NCBI RefSeq assembly: GCF_014356525.2
Contig: NC_052518.1
Coordinates: 34,184,017 to 34,248,016, forward strand
Length of the DNA stretch: 64,000 bases
From: Nilaparvata lugens
Lineage: Eukaryota; Arthropoda; Insecta; Hemiptera; Delphacidae
Direction of reading: 5' to 3'
The translations under genes were made by a program, and so were the position numbers. Each line of letters starts with the position of its first letter. Positions within the stretch are counted from its first letter, which is position 1. The notes under the pieces are model-generated. The model saw only the letters and a list, made by a program, of their open reading frames with translations. It was not told the origin of the DNA and searched no databases. This document shows positions 24,953-37,199 of the stretch, one piece after another.

Positions 24953-25042
24953 ATGATGTGTTCGACCAAAGCGATCTATTGTATCACATCGATCTACTAC
25001 TCACAGTACTACTTGTCATCTCTGTCAAGTGTTAAAAACTTA

Positions 25043-25502
25043 CTAGCTACTGCTGCTGCTGCTGCCACCACCTAATATAATACCACTTTCTTTGAGTTCT
25101 TCAATGATTGAAGCTATTTCAACAGTATGTGATCTATTTCCTGCCTGCTGTGATGAAATTAGAATATTTAATCTGTCAATCAGTTCATTTGAATCATCTC
25201 AATAGACATATTGTCGACTAGTAGATTCATTTCTTTTAAAACCCATACCACTAACAGCAGCAGCTGCATCACCAGCAATGTTCTTCCTCAATCTTTTCTT
25301 TGTTTTCCTACTTGCTGATGGGAATAAAGATTGAATAATTTGTGATTTGTAGCCTTTATTTCTTTGAACATAGCCATGACGATCTAAGTGAGCAGATGTA
25401 AGCTGTAGTATATTTTGATATTTTATCAAATCACGTTCGGTGTACATTTTCATGTCAGGCTGTTTTTTAAAGAGAAGTTCACACAAATCAACTGTTAAAT
25501 GA

Positions 25503-25548
<46 letters not shown>

Positions 25549-25957
25549 GTCGATAATTAAATTAGCATTGTCAATAATAATTTCCTTTGTACCCATAAAG
25601 TATTCATTATCGACACTGTCATAACATATACCATAAGATATACATTTATTTAGTTTTTCCTTATGAAATTCGCATATATACTCATCAACGAAATCATTTT
25701 GTATTGTTGTCTTATTCAAGATATCACTAACATTAGATCTATTCAATCCTTTCCCCTCATCCTCCATTTTACCTTTTTCCTCCTCCTCCTCCTCTTCCTC
25801 CTCCTCCTCCTCCTCCTCCTCCTCCTCCTCCTCCACCTCATTGACCTCTGATTCTTCTTAAAGACTGCTCCTAGTGTCAGTCATCTGCTGCTGCTGCTGC
25901 TGATGTTGTTGTACAAGTGTATCTTTCAATTCTTTCAGTGGATTGACAATAATTTAA
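25043..25957 (-). pseudogene. Conserved Maverick protein of unknown function, C-terminal part (split by a LINE)
   Basis: The downstream part of a gene whose start lies at 37834-38068, beyond the LINE. Frames: 25495-25957 (a Glu run of 19 or more residues, then KCISYGICYDSVDNEYFMG and an Asn run from AAT repeats) and 25199-25486 (KMYTERDLIKYQNIL region, basic KTKKRLRKN stretch). An in-frame TGA at 25199-25201 is followed by open codons to a TAG at 25043 (DDSNELIDRLN ... IIEELKESGII). The order 'G-I-x-x-D ... Y-T-x-x-D-L-x-x-Y-x-x-I-L ... basic ... N-E-L-x-D-R-L' recurs, as I remember it, in proteins annotated near Mavericks in many animals; role unknown. The frame change coincides with the AAT expansion at 25500-25546. 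A further stop lies near 25860 upstream of the Glu run. Confidence 0.65.
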
Positions 25958-26109
25958 TAATAATAATTTTAATTTCCATATTGAGAGTGATCGTTTGTGG
26001 GACCTGTTAGCTCGCCGGGGCTGGGGCGCTGTGCTTTCTCAGTCAGATACCAATCAAGCTGCAATCATTTTTTTTTGAAATAATTAAGGATTATTACAAT
26101 TTAGCTAAA

Positions 26110-28142
26110 AAACCCCTTGCTGAGACAAATGCTAAACTGAGAAAGCTTAAGCCATGGATAACCCAGAGCTTAGTTTGTTCCATTAGAGAGAGAGATAGAT
26201 TGCATAAGATTGCCAAGAAACAGCCCTTTAATCCTATACTGCAAAATCAATTTAAATCTTATAGGAATTATTTAAATAATCTGATCAAAATTACAAAAAA
26301 TAACTATTTTAGAGTAAAAATGAATAATTCCAAAGGTGATCCAAAACAATTTTGGTGTACTGTTAATGAAATAACAGGTAAGAATAAAAAAAAGAACAAT
26401 TCTCAATAGAGCAGTTCGTTAATATTCAGGTTGATACTGATGTTCATAAAACGGTTGCTAATGATTTTAACAACTATTTTTCTTCAATTGGCCAGAGACT
26501 AGCCAACCAAACCAAGATTAGTGGAACTCCAATAGCAGATGATAGGGACTATAGAATTGATAGAGAACTTTTGAATTTTCAAACCATTTCAGATGAGGTT
26601 ATCCTGTCAAATATTCAACAACTTCGAGGTATGTCAGCCCCGGGCTATGATGGCATATGTGCTCGTTTTTTTAAAGAAAATATCGACCTGTTTCTGTCTC
26701 CTTAAAAGCATATTTATAATTTAAGTATAAGCACTGGTATTTTCCCAGACGTTTTCAAAGTGGCAAAGGTATTTCCACTCTACAAGGGAGGTATCAAGTC
26801 GGACCATAATAACTTCCGTCCTATTTCAATGTTGAGTGTTTTTTCCAAAATATTAGAGAAAATTATCAAGCACCAACTCACCTTATATGTGGAACAGAAT
26901 GGCATTCTCTCTGAGCGACAGTTTGGATTCAGGACCAACAGATCTATATCTGAGGCATTATTCCAGTTGAACCAGGAACTGAACATGTCACTAAATCAAA
27001 ATAAGAAAAATCTACTTGTGTTTCTAGACCTAGCAAAGGCCTTTGATACGGTGGATAGGCCCAGGCTTTTAAAAAAACTTAATCTTATAGGAATACAAGA
27101 TAAAGCGTATAAATGGTTGGAATCATATTCGACCAATAGACAGCATCAGATGGTGCAAATAAATGGAGTAGAGAGCGACTTGAAGAGCATCCAATATGAT
27201 GTGGTACAAGGAAGCACTCTGGGGCCGCTTTTATTCCTAATTTACATCAGCAATCTACCTAAACTGAATGTAACCGGAAGCCTGTACCTGTTTGCCAATG
27301 ATACAGCCCTGCTGGTTTCTGGTGATACGAGAAAAGAGATGTGTGAAACTACTGTGAGTGACCTTGCAAAGTTGAAAAAATGGCTTGATCATAATACATT
27401 AACTCTGAATGTGAAAAAAACTAAATACATAGAAATTTCATTGAGAAACACTGTTGAAGACACAACTCAAAGTTTATTGTTACACTCTTGCAATGATTTG
27501 CAAAGCTCCACTTGTGGTTGTCCGTCGATAGAACCTGTGAGGTGCTACAAGTACTTGGGCGTAATGTTCGACGACAACCTCAATTGGTCAGCACATATTG
27601 CATACATCAGAAACATACATAACATATTAAATCAGAAGGAACTCAGGAACATATATTTTGCATATGTTCAGTCACTAATACAGGATGGTATAATCTCATG
27701 GGGTGGATGCTATAAAACTAATTTGGAACCTTTAAAAGTAGCACAGAAAGCTGTATTGAGAGTAGCATTGAAGAGAGACAGTAGATCCAACTCACATGAC
27801 CTGTATATAGACTTCAATGTTTTGGATATCAGGCAATTATTTGTGAAAAATGCACTAATTTATATGTATAAGCACCATACTGATATTTTCATTAGAAATA
27901 CCCACACATATCCCACCCGAACAGCTACAATTTCAGGAATAATAACACCTAGAATTAACAAAACATATTCATCCACAAACATTTATTACATAGTTCATAT
28001 GCTCTTCAGGAATATTCCCAACAAACTCAGAGAATTCGATGCAGCATCTTTGGTAGTGTACAAAAAAATTGTGAATCTTTGGCTGAATGAAATAGGTAGG
28101 GATGGAACCGAAAATATCATTAGCTCAGTTTATAGGTTATAG
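26110..28142 (+). pseudogene. LINE ORF2: linker and reverse transcriptase, inactive
   Basis: The endonuclease is missing (5' truncation). From about 26150 the endonuclease-RT linker can be read (KPWITQSLVCSIRERDRLHK, later YFRVKMNNSKGDPKQFW) until an A-run frameshift near 26390. The RT frame then continues with an in-frame TAA at 26704-26706 and the long frame 26760-28142. RT motifs: FRPISMLSVFSKILEK, ERQFGFRTNRS, motif A LDLAKAFDTV, VVQGSTLGPLLFLIY where VPQGS is usual, and motif C FANDTALL where F/YADD is expected, so one catalytic aspartate reads asparagine. The C-terminal tail ends at 28142. Clade looks jockey/CR1-like. It is dead on at least three counts. Confidence 0.88.
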
Positions 28143-28347
28143 GGTTTTATACCCAACTTATTCTAGATGAAGCAAGTAGGCTACTAACTAGTGGACGTTC
28201 TCAAGCTCCGGTAAATTCTATTTTTCAATAAGATAAACTAAATTTCAAATCTCTTTATTTCTTTACTATCCTTACCTGTTAAGTTCTCATACAAGTTTCA
28301 TCTTAATCATTTGATCCAGATTCACCCTTACTCACAGGCAATAGCCT
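28143..28347 (+). other. LINE 3' UTR, left part
   Basis: Continues from the RT stop to the insertion point of the TIR element; its last bases, CAATAGCCT, are followed after 37619 by CCTATGTAAGGG, which restores a continuous UTR. Confidence 0.6.
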
Positions 28348-28639
28348 CCCACACAGCACAAAAAGTTTAAAAAACGTTTAATAAATGTTTAAAATGTATA
28401 AATCCGATAAACGTTATGGAAACAACGTTTAATAAACGTTAGAAAAGTTTACTAAAATAAACGTTTACTCTATAAACGTTTAATAAATGTCTAGAATGTA
28501 TAATGCTGATAAACGTTATGAAAACAACGTTTGATAAACGTTAGAAATGTTTACTAAAAGAAACATTAGAAAGGTTGGTACAGTATGGAATTTTTACAGT
28601 ACCTACCCAGTCAACTCACTAAGTGAAAATCAAACATTT

Positions 28640-29340
28640 TTTTCAGAAGGTGTCTCCTCCACCCCTCACCTTTGTAACTTAATCCCTAAGAATGTCTCAA
28701 TTTAGGCTTTCTAACCAACAATTCTCAAGTGGAATTGAATTTCAACCCCTTTCTATCTTCTTCAAAAATCGTCTCCAACACACCGTTATCGAGATAAAAA
28801 TAATGTTTTGCACCAATTAAGTCTGAAATTTTTGTAAGTTTTCCAAAAAAGTTCACTTCAGGCTTTTTGTTGATCAATTCGGGTTCAGAATTACAATTCA
28901 AACACTTTTTGTCTTTTTCGAAAATCGTCTACAACACACTGTTTACGATATAATTGACCTTTTGCGCTAAATCCAGAAGGACTTAAATAAGTTTTCCAAA
29001 GTGAAAGTTTTCCAATTATAAGAATAAATTTTCCAAATGTTTAAGTTTCCCAAAAAAGTCATAAAATTGTATTTCTGATCAACAATTCGGATGCAGAATT
29101 GAATTTCAAACACTTTTTGTCTCTTGCGAAAATCGTCTACAACGCACTGTTAATTATATAATAGACCTTTTGCACTAATTTTAATACAGATAGGGACTTG
29201 GAAATAAATTCGACTGATTTTCAAGTTTCCCAAAAATGTTCGAAAAAGCAGTCTTTTATGACTAATTCGGCTGTAGAAGTGAGTTTCCAGCACTTTTTTG
29301 GTATGCAAAAATCCCGTCAAACATGCCGTTGACGGGCTAC
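28640..29340. repeat. Degenerate tandem repeat inside the 9.3 kb element
   Basis: Four diverged units share GATCAATTCGG-like, CAAACACTTTTTGTC and AAAATCGTCTACAACACACTG blocks, near 28720, 28875, 29085 and 29265. No ORF. Confidence 0.7.
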
Positions 29341-30594
29341 TGACGTTTAAAATTTTAAATAATTTGTAATTATTGATAAAAAATTTTGAAAAAAATCAAA
29401 AAACATTTCTGTTTATATTATCAACATTGTCCTAGAATCTCAAATAATTCTAACCAAAATTGAATAAGTTATATCATTTTTTTATACTGGATTCCAGTTT
29501 ATGCTTGAAAGAATGCCATTTATAAAATAACACACCAAGACTTTGAAATCATTTTCAAGTTTTCAATTCGAAATATGATAACCACTTTTATTATATTGAT
29601 TCCAACAATATTTCAAGTGTCAATCACAAGCCACTTATGTGGCTTCACTTAATTATGCTTAATATTATGTCAATTATCCTAAAAACACGGAATCTATGAA
29701 TTCTCCAATATTCAAATATCGCGCAAAATTGTATTCAAGCATGCGCAATGAAACTGCTCAACTCAAAGAAAATACCAAGTTACCAACGACCAACGGTAGC
29801 CTCGCATTTTTAAAGCTGTGAGTGACATCGTGGATGTGATGTGATCATCTATTTTTGTTATCTCTATCCATTGAATGATTGAAAGGTAAGTTAAACATTT
29901 ACAAATTATTTATTATATTATGTATCCATGTACATGATACATGAAATTCAGATTGTTACCCTTTATAGTTTTCTTTGATTGTGTTAGGCAAGCATAAAAT
30001 TAACCTATGCTGAAAACGTTACCTTGTGGTATAGTCTCTATTATTTATTTAAAAAGTTGAAAAAATAAGTCGTATTATATTACCATCTTTTATAATATAT
30101 CATCTCATTTGATATATTGAAAACATGAAGAACCTAATATTATAACCTATAAACTTGAGTGTTGATAGGAAATGACAATGGGTAATACCAATACGGCAAG
30201 GCAGAACATCCAAAAGGATCTCTCTGCCAATGAAAGCCATCTATGAATAAATAAATAAATTTAATAGGCCTATATTTCATTCTCAAAAATAGACTATGCT
30301 TTGATTAGTAGTCATCATCTACAAACTTTCAAGCTAAACTTTACTAAACCAGCCTAACTTGGGCTAAGTTACCATACCAAAAACCTGCCTAGTTGGTTGT
30401 TGGTTGTTTTCAAAGTGGGCACATATGTTACTGAATTCTTATTCAATTTCTGACAAGAAATTTCTAAAATTATAATGCAGTACACACTTTTATTGCTAAT
30501 TAGAAAAGAATAACTAAAATCCATCTTGAGTTACTCACATCACTGAGTTTAGTACCCATACCTAATTCAAAGATCTGTGAATTCTTGATTTATA
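29341..30594. other. AT-rich interior of the 9.3 kb element; one retroposon-like tail
   Basis: No gene. At 30205-30262 GGCAGAACATCCAAAAGGAT then CTCTCTGCC can form a hairpin (GGCAGA with TCTGCC) followed by GAATAAATAAATAAATTT, a layout typical of LINE or SINE 3' ends; no body is recognisable upstream. Confidence 0.45.
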
Positions 30595-31229
30595 GACTAG
30601 GTTAGGTAGGCAGTTCAAAATGATACTCTAAAAACAGAAATTTATTTTAAACTAAAAAAAAGGTTTGAACTTTAGCTTAAACTTATACTGTGTAAACGGG
30701 CCTTAGTAATAGGCTATATCAGTGTTATTCTATGTTATTTGAAATTGATTTATTTTTCTTCACTAGAATCTTCAATGAGTTGACTTGTTCCCACAATCTT
30801 CCCCAACTTTTCTACACAGATCAAGTTCTTAGCATGAGTAGGTATATTTATTATACAGAGTGAGTCATATGTATGGGAGCCCTTCAATAAGTTGGAGAAT
30901 GTTGTAGTTTTAGATATAAAAAGGGTGTTTACTGGAACCACATGGTTTTAAAAAAGCCACAAATTCTAAATTTTGATCAAAAACTTTATTTTTTACACAA
31001 TGTGTTCTACAAACTTTGAGAAAATTACAAGTTTCATGTTTGTAGAACACATTGTGTGAAAAAATAAAGTTTTTGTTCAAAATTTGAAAATTTGTGGCTT
31101 TTTAAAACCATGCGGTTCCCAGTGAACACCCTTTTTTGTAAATTTCAGGATTTACAATGTTATTCTACCTTTTGACATATTTATAACTGAATCCCAACCC
31201 CTCGTAAGGGGATGACTTAGGGATTGTAT
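30595..31229. repeat. R1 repeat, copy 1
   Basis: 635 bp, identical to 34135-34769 except for about three substitutions. Contains a foldback at 30919-31137 whose arms of about 100 bp (AAGGGTGTTTACTGGAACC ... CACAATGTGTTCTACAAAC) are inverted copies of each other. The short frame at 30750-30941 has no known domain. Confidence 0.9.
30919..31137. repeat. Foldback hairpin inside R1 (also at 34459-34677)
   Basis: Two arms of about 100 bp, around 90% complementary, separated by roughly 20 bp. Could fold into a long cruciform or RNA hairpin; typical of a small foldback or MITE insertion that was duplicated with R1. Confidence 0.85.
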
Positions 31230-31232
31230 ACA

Positions 31233-33652
31233 ATGCGCTAGCACGTGCATCCGTCACTTGCGCCGCCACTTCTCTGCGCAGAACAACATTGTCTTCTGTT
31301 TGATATGATGAGAACAAGCTGTGAGGCGGCTGATCTTTTAACGGTGCAAGTGGAAAGTCATTATGTAAATCATGTAAATTAACAGGATACAACAGGTCTG
31401 CTTCGATTATATAGCCAATGTCTGCTTCATCATCAATACTTGTAAAATCGCCTAAAACTGTAATTTCATCTTGTGATAAAAATCTAAAATTTGATTGTGG
31501 TAGTTTGTATGCAATCATTGAATGAGCGTATTAGCTTGTACAATCAAGATACAACAGAAAAGTAGATTCAATAGCTGGATTATAATTACAACCCATAAAT
31601 TTATTGTTAGCGACTGCGTGATGGTGGGGGATGACTGACAAGCCGCCACATAAACCAGTTTCTATAAGCATAAAAATCAGCATTGCTGATTAATTCCAAG
31701 TGTACTTTTGACAAAAATAACATTCCATTCAACAAAAAATGTGGTAACAAAACAAAGTAAGAAATGTCAAGCTTGTAAATCGAAAAAATACATTCCTAAA
31801 ATTTTGAAAAATATCTGCCAGCAAAAACAATTGGTGAGAAGGTAGAGATCAAGATAATCGCCTAACGTTTCAATGTCAAAATCGTGCCATATTTTTTGTG
31901 CATAGTTGTAATCGCTTACTTGTAATGCTGTATTATTAAGACTACTGTAAAATGCCTCAATTGGTGGTAGTTGCTGTTCATCAAATTTGTCTGCATCTGT
32001 TATATATTCATAGGGGTGGACACCCTTGCGTAATAACAATTGTTGTTGTTTTTTTTTCATTGAATATGCTACACATTACTTTTAAATTTGTTTCAATGTT
32101 TTCTCTACCACTTGCAAGATTGGCAACAAGTGTCTGTAGACTTGAGCACAAAAATTGATAGCTATCAAGAAATCTTACTTGATCTACTGTAATTGTGAGG
32201 AATTATTCCAATGAGTTTGCAATACAATGAATTTTTTCCTTTGGTCCTGCTAAAGCCTTTACAATGAAATGACTGTCATATCTGCGAAAATTATGAAAAA
32301 AAACAGTTTAAGAATGACGGTGCTTTTGCATGCAATATGATGAATAGTCATATGCGAATGATGTCTGCATCGAATATTGTTGTCTTCAAATTTATTGTTG
32401 CACAAAAAACAGTTTTTACTAGTGTTAAAATCTAATAATTGTTGTTCATTTAGTTCAATCATTGGCACTTCGTGTTGCATATCAAAAGAACAGTTTTGTA
32501 CTATGGCTATGATTTCATCTAGAAATTTTTCAACAATTTTCTCACCAACACTTGTAGCTCTATAGACGCATGGACCGTAAAATATTTCACTGAATTCATC
32601 TAAAATAATAAATGAGTAACTGCAAGCAACATGTTTTTGTGTTTTCCTTGTAAAGCTATTTCTTATTTCAGTTCCAAGCAAATCACCATCATCCACATCA
32701 TCCACATCATCATCATTATTTGTTGGTACAATAAAACTTTCAAAATCAGCAAATGCAATGTATTTATTTTTCAAAGTGTACAAATAATTGCTAAACTTCA
32801 AAATTTCACCCTGTTTAGGCAGTATTGTTTTTTGTATAGCAAATGTTGAGCACAAATCCATGTGCTTGTCTAAATTTGCTTTTCTGTCACAATTTGCTTG
32901 TCTATTAGTTGTGAATTTATTGAAACAAAATGGGCAAATAAACACTTGTCCATTATGTCATGACAAGTGATGGCTCAGTAGTCTCAGTAGTCATGACAAA
33001 CCATTATACCTTTGACGCATGTTTATCAGAACATAGTGCCATTTTTTCGGTGTTGTATCATTTGACAAGAGTAAAAGATTTATTTTGTCTCCGTGTTGTC
33101 TATAAATTGAACAATGGTACAGGAAAAACTTATTCTTACTTGAATCATGGGCAATCATTGTGATTGATATGTTCACATTTTGTAATTCAAATTTTTTAAT
33201 GTCATGCACTGTGGTAGGAAACTTTATACCGGTCAAATTTAGTCTGTTTTCAAATTGTTTAAGATAATTAACAGTCATACTGCTACATCTAAAATGAAAA
33301 TAGCTAAGTATGCTCCATAGAAAACATTTGCTATTGTTTCTGTTTTGTACATTTATAATGGCTTTTTTTGCTTTTATAAGAGCAGGTGTTTCAATATATG
33401 TGCTATTTCCGCCAGTTAAAGGATTATAACAAATAATATTTAAATCAAGGGAAATAATTCTAACAACATTCCATCCACTACCGTATCTTATAAATTTGTC
33501 AAATGTCAATTCTATTTTTTCCACACCTCCAATAAACTGATCTTGCAACTCATCTAAATGTTCATCAACATTAACTAACGCAGACATAAAACTATAGAAT
33601 GATGCATTTGTTGTAGTTTCAATAATTTCCTGTTGTTGTTGATTGTTATCAA
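31233..33652 (-). pseudogene. POLB: Captured copy of the Maverick polymerase fragment
   Basis: About 2.42 kb corresponding to 42048-44473 with roughly 98-99% identity by eye. It covers the N-terminal domain (32991-33695), the CPFC zinc knuckle with exonuclease motifs I (FADFESF) and II (32259-32945), motif III (31767-32060) and the start of the palm (31165-31518). It ends abruptly on the C-terminal side and lacks motifs B and C. The in-frame stop in palm motif A (TAA at 31531-31533) and the two TGA codons near 32958 and 32991 are the same as in the main copy, so the copy was made after the gene was already dead, or one of the copies is an assembly duplicate. It lies between R1 and R2 of the 9.3 kb element. 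Confidence 0.88.
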
Positions 33653-33654
33653 TG

Positions 33655-34133
33655 TTTTTTGTAATAATTTTACAATATACAAACTTTTCATGCATTTAAT
33701 ATTCACTTTCTTTATTTCACACTACAGAGAGACTGTATAATAACATTGTGGCCATTTGTTCTCTCAGCATTTTGATTGCTGGCTAGCTTTTTCAAATCCA
33801 CCAAACTTTTACCATAATTTAGCCTTCTCAAACAAATGGCCAAATTGTGATTATAGTCTCTTTATTCTATACTAAATAAGCCTCTCTGTTACATTTAGTT
33901 CATGTTCTATGCAGCTAGTGCTTCTACTAAAACAAAACCAATTTTTACTTTCCTTGCCCTATTACCATAGGTAAGGGAAGTATTGCTATCCAAAAAAAAT
34001 TAAGGTACCCCAATTTATGAATTTCTCTATACGTTTCAAGGTTCCCTGAGTCCAAAAAAGTGGTTTTGGGTATTGGTATTTGTGTATGAGTGTCTGTGTA
34101 CACGATATCTCATCTCCCAATAATTAATGGAAT
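33655..34133. repeat. R2 repeat, copy 1
   Basis: 479 bp matching 35384-35861 (one A-run indel, a few substitutions). It joins directly to the second R1 copy at 34134, giving the order R1, polymerase, R2, R1, unique, R2. It contains the left part of a dispersed element starting ACTTTCCTTGCC. Confidence 0.9.
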
Positions 34134-34134
34134 C

Positions 34135-34769
34135 GACTAGGTTAGGTAGGCAGTTCAAAATGATACTCTAAAAACAGAAATTTATTTTAAACTAAAAAAA
34201 AGGTTTGAACTTTAGCTTAAACTTATACTGTGTAAACGGGCCTTAGTAATAGGCTATATCAGTGTTATTCTATGTTATTTGAAATTGATTTATTTTTCTT
34301 CACTAGAATCTTCAATGAGTTGACTTGTTCCCACAATCTTCCCCAACTTTTCTACACAGATCAAGTTCTTAGCATGAGTAGGTATATTTATTATACAGAG
34401 TGAGTCATATGTATGGGAGCCCATCAATAAGTTGGAGAATGTTGTAGTTTTAGATATAAAAAGGGTGTTTACTGGAACCGCATGGTTTTAAAAAAGCCAC
34501 AAATTCTAAATTTTGATCAAAAACTTTATTTTTTACACAATGTGTTCTACAAACTTTAAGAAAATTACAAGTTTCATGTTTGTAGAACACATTGTGTGAA
34601 AAAATAAAGTTTTTGTTCAAAATTTGAAAATTTGTGGCTTTTTAAAACCATGCGGTTCCCAGTGAACACCCTTTTTTGTAAATTTCAGGATTTACAATGT
34701 TATTCTACCTTTTGACATATTTATAACTGAATCCCAACCCCTCGTAAGGGGATGACTTAGGGATTGTAT
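34135..34769. repeat. R1 repeat, copy 2
   Basis: See 30595-31229. Followed by unique sequence 34770-35383 in place of the polymerase fragment. Confidence 0.9.
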
Positions 34770-35383
34770 CTCGAATATTTTAAATGTAAACACCCATTGT
34801 GTGATACATCATTTTAAAGACCTCTTTAAAACAAGAAAGATGACATCAATAAAAATGCTCTATGATACTTTCATACAAAATGAATAGAGTATAGAGTATA
34901 ACTACTAAATGAGTACTACTAAATGATACTAAATGAGTATAGAGTATCCTGAAAGTTACAGTAATATCCACAATAGTCTCCAAGTTATTCAAGGGTTCCC
35001 AATACATATGACTCAAACTGTATATATATTCATATATAATATCCCATCTCAAACTCATCTTAATCACATCTCTACTAACTTCAATCCCACTGAATTCTTC
35101 TTCTGGAAAAATATATATAAATTACATGGCAGTTTTCAATTTAAATATTATTGTTTTTCACAGTGTGTTATAAATTTTTGTTTTCAGGTGCAGTGTGGAA
35201 CATCAAGTCTACTTCCAGTGCCCCAAATGAAGAAATCCATATAATAATCCAAAATTGGTTTTGATTCTCCAAAGACCATGATGGAGGTCGAGAAAAACGG
35301 AGAAATGATCCAGCAACCAATCACATGTAACTAGGCCAAGTGCCAATAAGTAAATTTTTAGAGAATCTCAAACATCCATAATC
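34770..35383. other. Unique segment in the second R1-R2 cassette
   Basis: 614 bp occupying the place taken by the polymerase fragment in the first cassette. No ORF with a recognisable domain (34933-35244 and 34846-35067 are AT-rich chance frames). Probably the ancestral interior. Confidence 0.5.
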
Positions 35384-35861
35384 TTTTTTGTAATAATTTT
35401 ACAATATACAAACTTTTCATGCATTTAATATTCACTTTCTTTATTTCACACTACAGAGAGACTGTATAATAACATTGTGGCCATTTGTTCTCTCAGCATT
35501 TTGATTGCTGGCTAGCTTTTTCAAATCCACCAAACTTTTACCATAATTTAGCCTTCTCAAACAAATGGCCAAATTGTGATTATAGTCTCTTTATTCTATA
35601 CTAAATAAGCCTCTCTGTTACATTTAGTTCATGTTCTATGCAGCTAGTGCTTCTACTAAAACAAAACCAATTTTTACTTTCCTTGCCCTATTACCATAGG
35701 TAAGGGAAGTATTGCTATCCAAAAAAATTAAGGTACCCCAATTTATGAATTTCTCTATACGTTTCAAGGTTCCCTGAGTCCAAAAAAGTGGTTTTGGGTA
35801 TTGGTATGTGTGTATGAGTGTCTGTGTACACGATATCTCATCTCCCAATAATTAACGGAAT
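35384..35861. repeat. R2 repeat, copy 2
   Basis: See 33655-34133. Beyond 35861 the sequence continues into the complete dispersed element ending near 36454. Confidence 0.9.
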
Positions 35862-36454
35862 GACTTGAAATTTGGAACTTAAGATCTTTACAATATAAGG
35901 ATCCGACACAAACTATTTCTATCAAATTTAATTCAAGATGATGACTAAAATGGCAAAAATGTTGTCAAAAACAGGGTTTTAGCGATTTTCTCGTGAACGT
36001 CTCTAACGATTCTGATCAAACTTATACCTAAAATAGACATTGTTAAGCTCTATCAACAGCCACAAGACCCATATCTGTGAAAATTTCAGGAGTTCCGCCT
36101 CATCTATGCAAAGTTTGATTTCAGATTCTCAATTATCAGGCTTCAGATACAATTATTTAAACAAAAATTTTCAAGTGGAAAAGATTGAGCATAAAAATCT
36201 ACAATTAATGTTCAGTAACATTTTCTCATAACATTGAAAATAAGCTCGAAATTCGAAAAAATTTGATTATTCACTTGCAAACTGTTGGCAACTGTTGATT
36301 CTATATCTATCATTCACTATGAAGAGATAGCAGACATCATGTGTCTCCAGCGTTATTGTCCTGTCACCAGCTGGCTCAGATCTTTGAATAGTAGACTTGA
36401 GATGCGCGTGAACACTACCGTCTGGTTATCATTTTTCATAACGGCAAGGAAAGT
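35676..36454. mobile_element. Dispersed element with short inverted ends
   Basis: Starts ACTTTCCTTGCC (35676) and ends GGCAAGGAAAGT (36454), inverted repeats of 12 bp. The interior has the phrase GATTTTCTCGTGAACGTCTC and no transposase. The left half is also present in R2 copy 1. A non-autonomous family is likely. Confidence 0.55.
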
Positions 36455-37199
36455 TGTGTGAGTGCGCCACACCAGATTTTTTGAAATGTCAATACTGTAT
36501 CTATTGCAATTTTTATTGGTATTCCAATTACAGTCAACATTTTTGTTTGAATGTATACATAACTTTTGTATATTCAGTTTTTAAAATTAAAAAGTGGTTG
36601 GATGTAGTGTGATAAGCAGTTTATAAAAGTGTTTTAGTGTAACATGGTAATGAAAAAATATTTATTTCGTATTTCATCATTCAATATAATATATAATAGT
36701 TTTAAGTTCTGTTTCTTACAGACATAAAATATTTTTGAGATTTTAGCTATACAATGGCAGAGTATATTAAATTACGATGGTAATTTGGTTGTAACCATCT
36801 CAGTTTTTTAAACAACTTTCATCATAATAACTTTTGTGGATCAAAATTGAAGTAATATGGTTTTTATTGTGTTTTTATTTCACCTTACCAATGTACCGCA
36901 TTGCACGGTAATATTTCTGTTACATGAAATCATATGTAAATAAATGGAAATATGATTTCGTATTTTCATCTCTTTCCAAATGATTTTAGAAATATCATGT
37001 AATTAATAAGGTACCGGTTAAAAAGTATGACTAATTCAACGTCTGTTGATAGTTGAAAATAATGGTTACCACGATGTTTTTTCAACTATTATTCAACGTT
37101 GAAAATAATGTGGAAACGACGGACATTTTTTTGTGTGTTTCAACGTTAAGGTATTATGTGTTTCTAACTTTATTTCAACGTTTCTGTGCTACCTGGGAA
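36455..37199. other. AT-rich stretch, right interior of the 9.3 kb element
   Basis: No gene. AACGTTGAAAATAATG-like units begin to appear from about 37040, leading into the 24-bp array. Confidence 0.45.

Noticed and set aside
28360..28575. CRISPR-like array of AACGTT repeats
   Set aside because: Units are contiguous and degenerate with no unique spacers, and the DNA is eukaryotic; it is the subterminal repeat of a TIR element.
32377..33163. Plus-strand frames over the polymerase copies (also 43198-44020)
   Set aside because: Antisense shadows of the polymerase frames.
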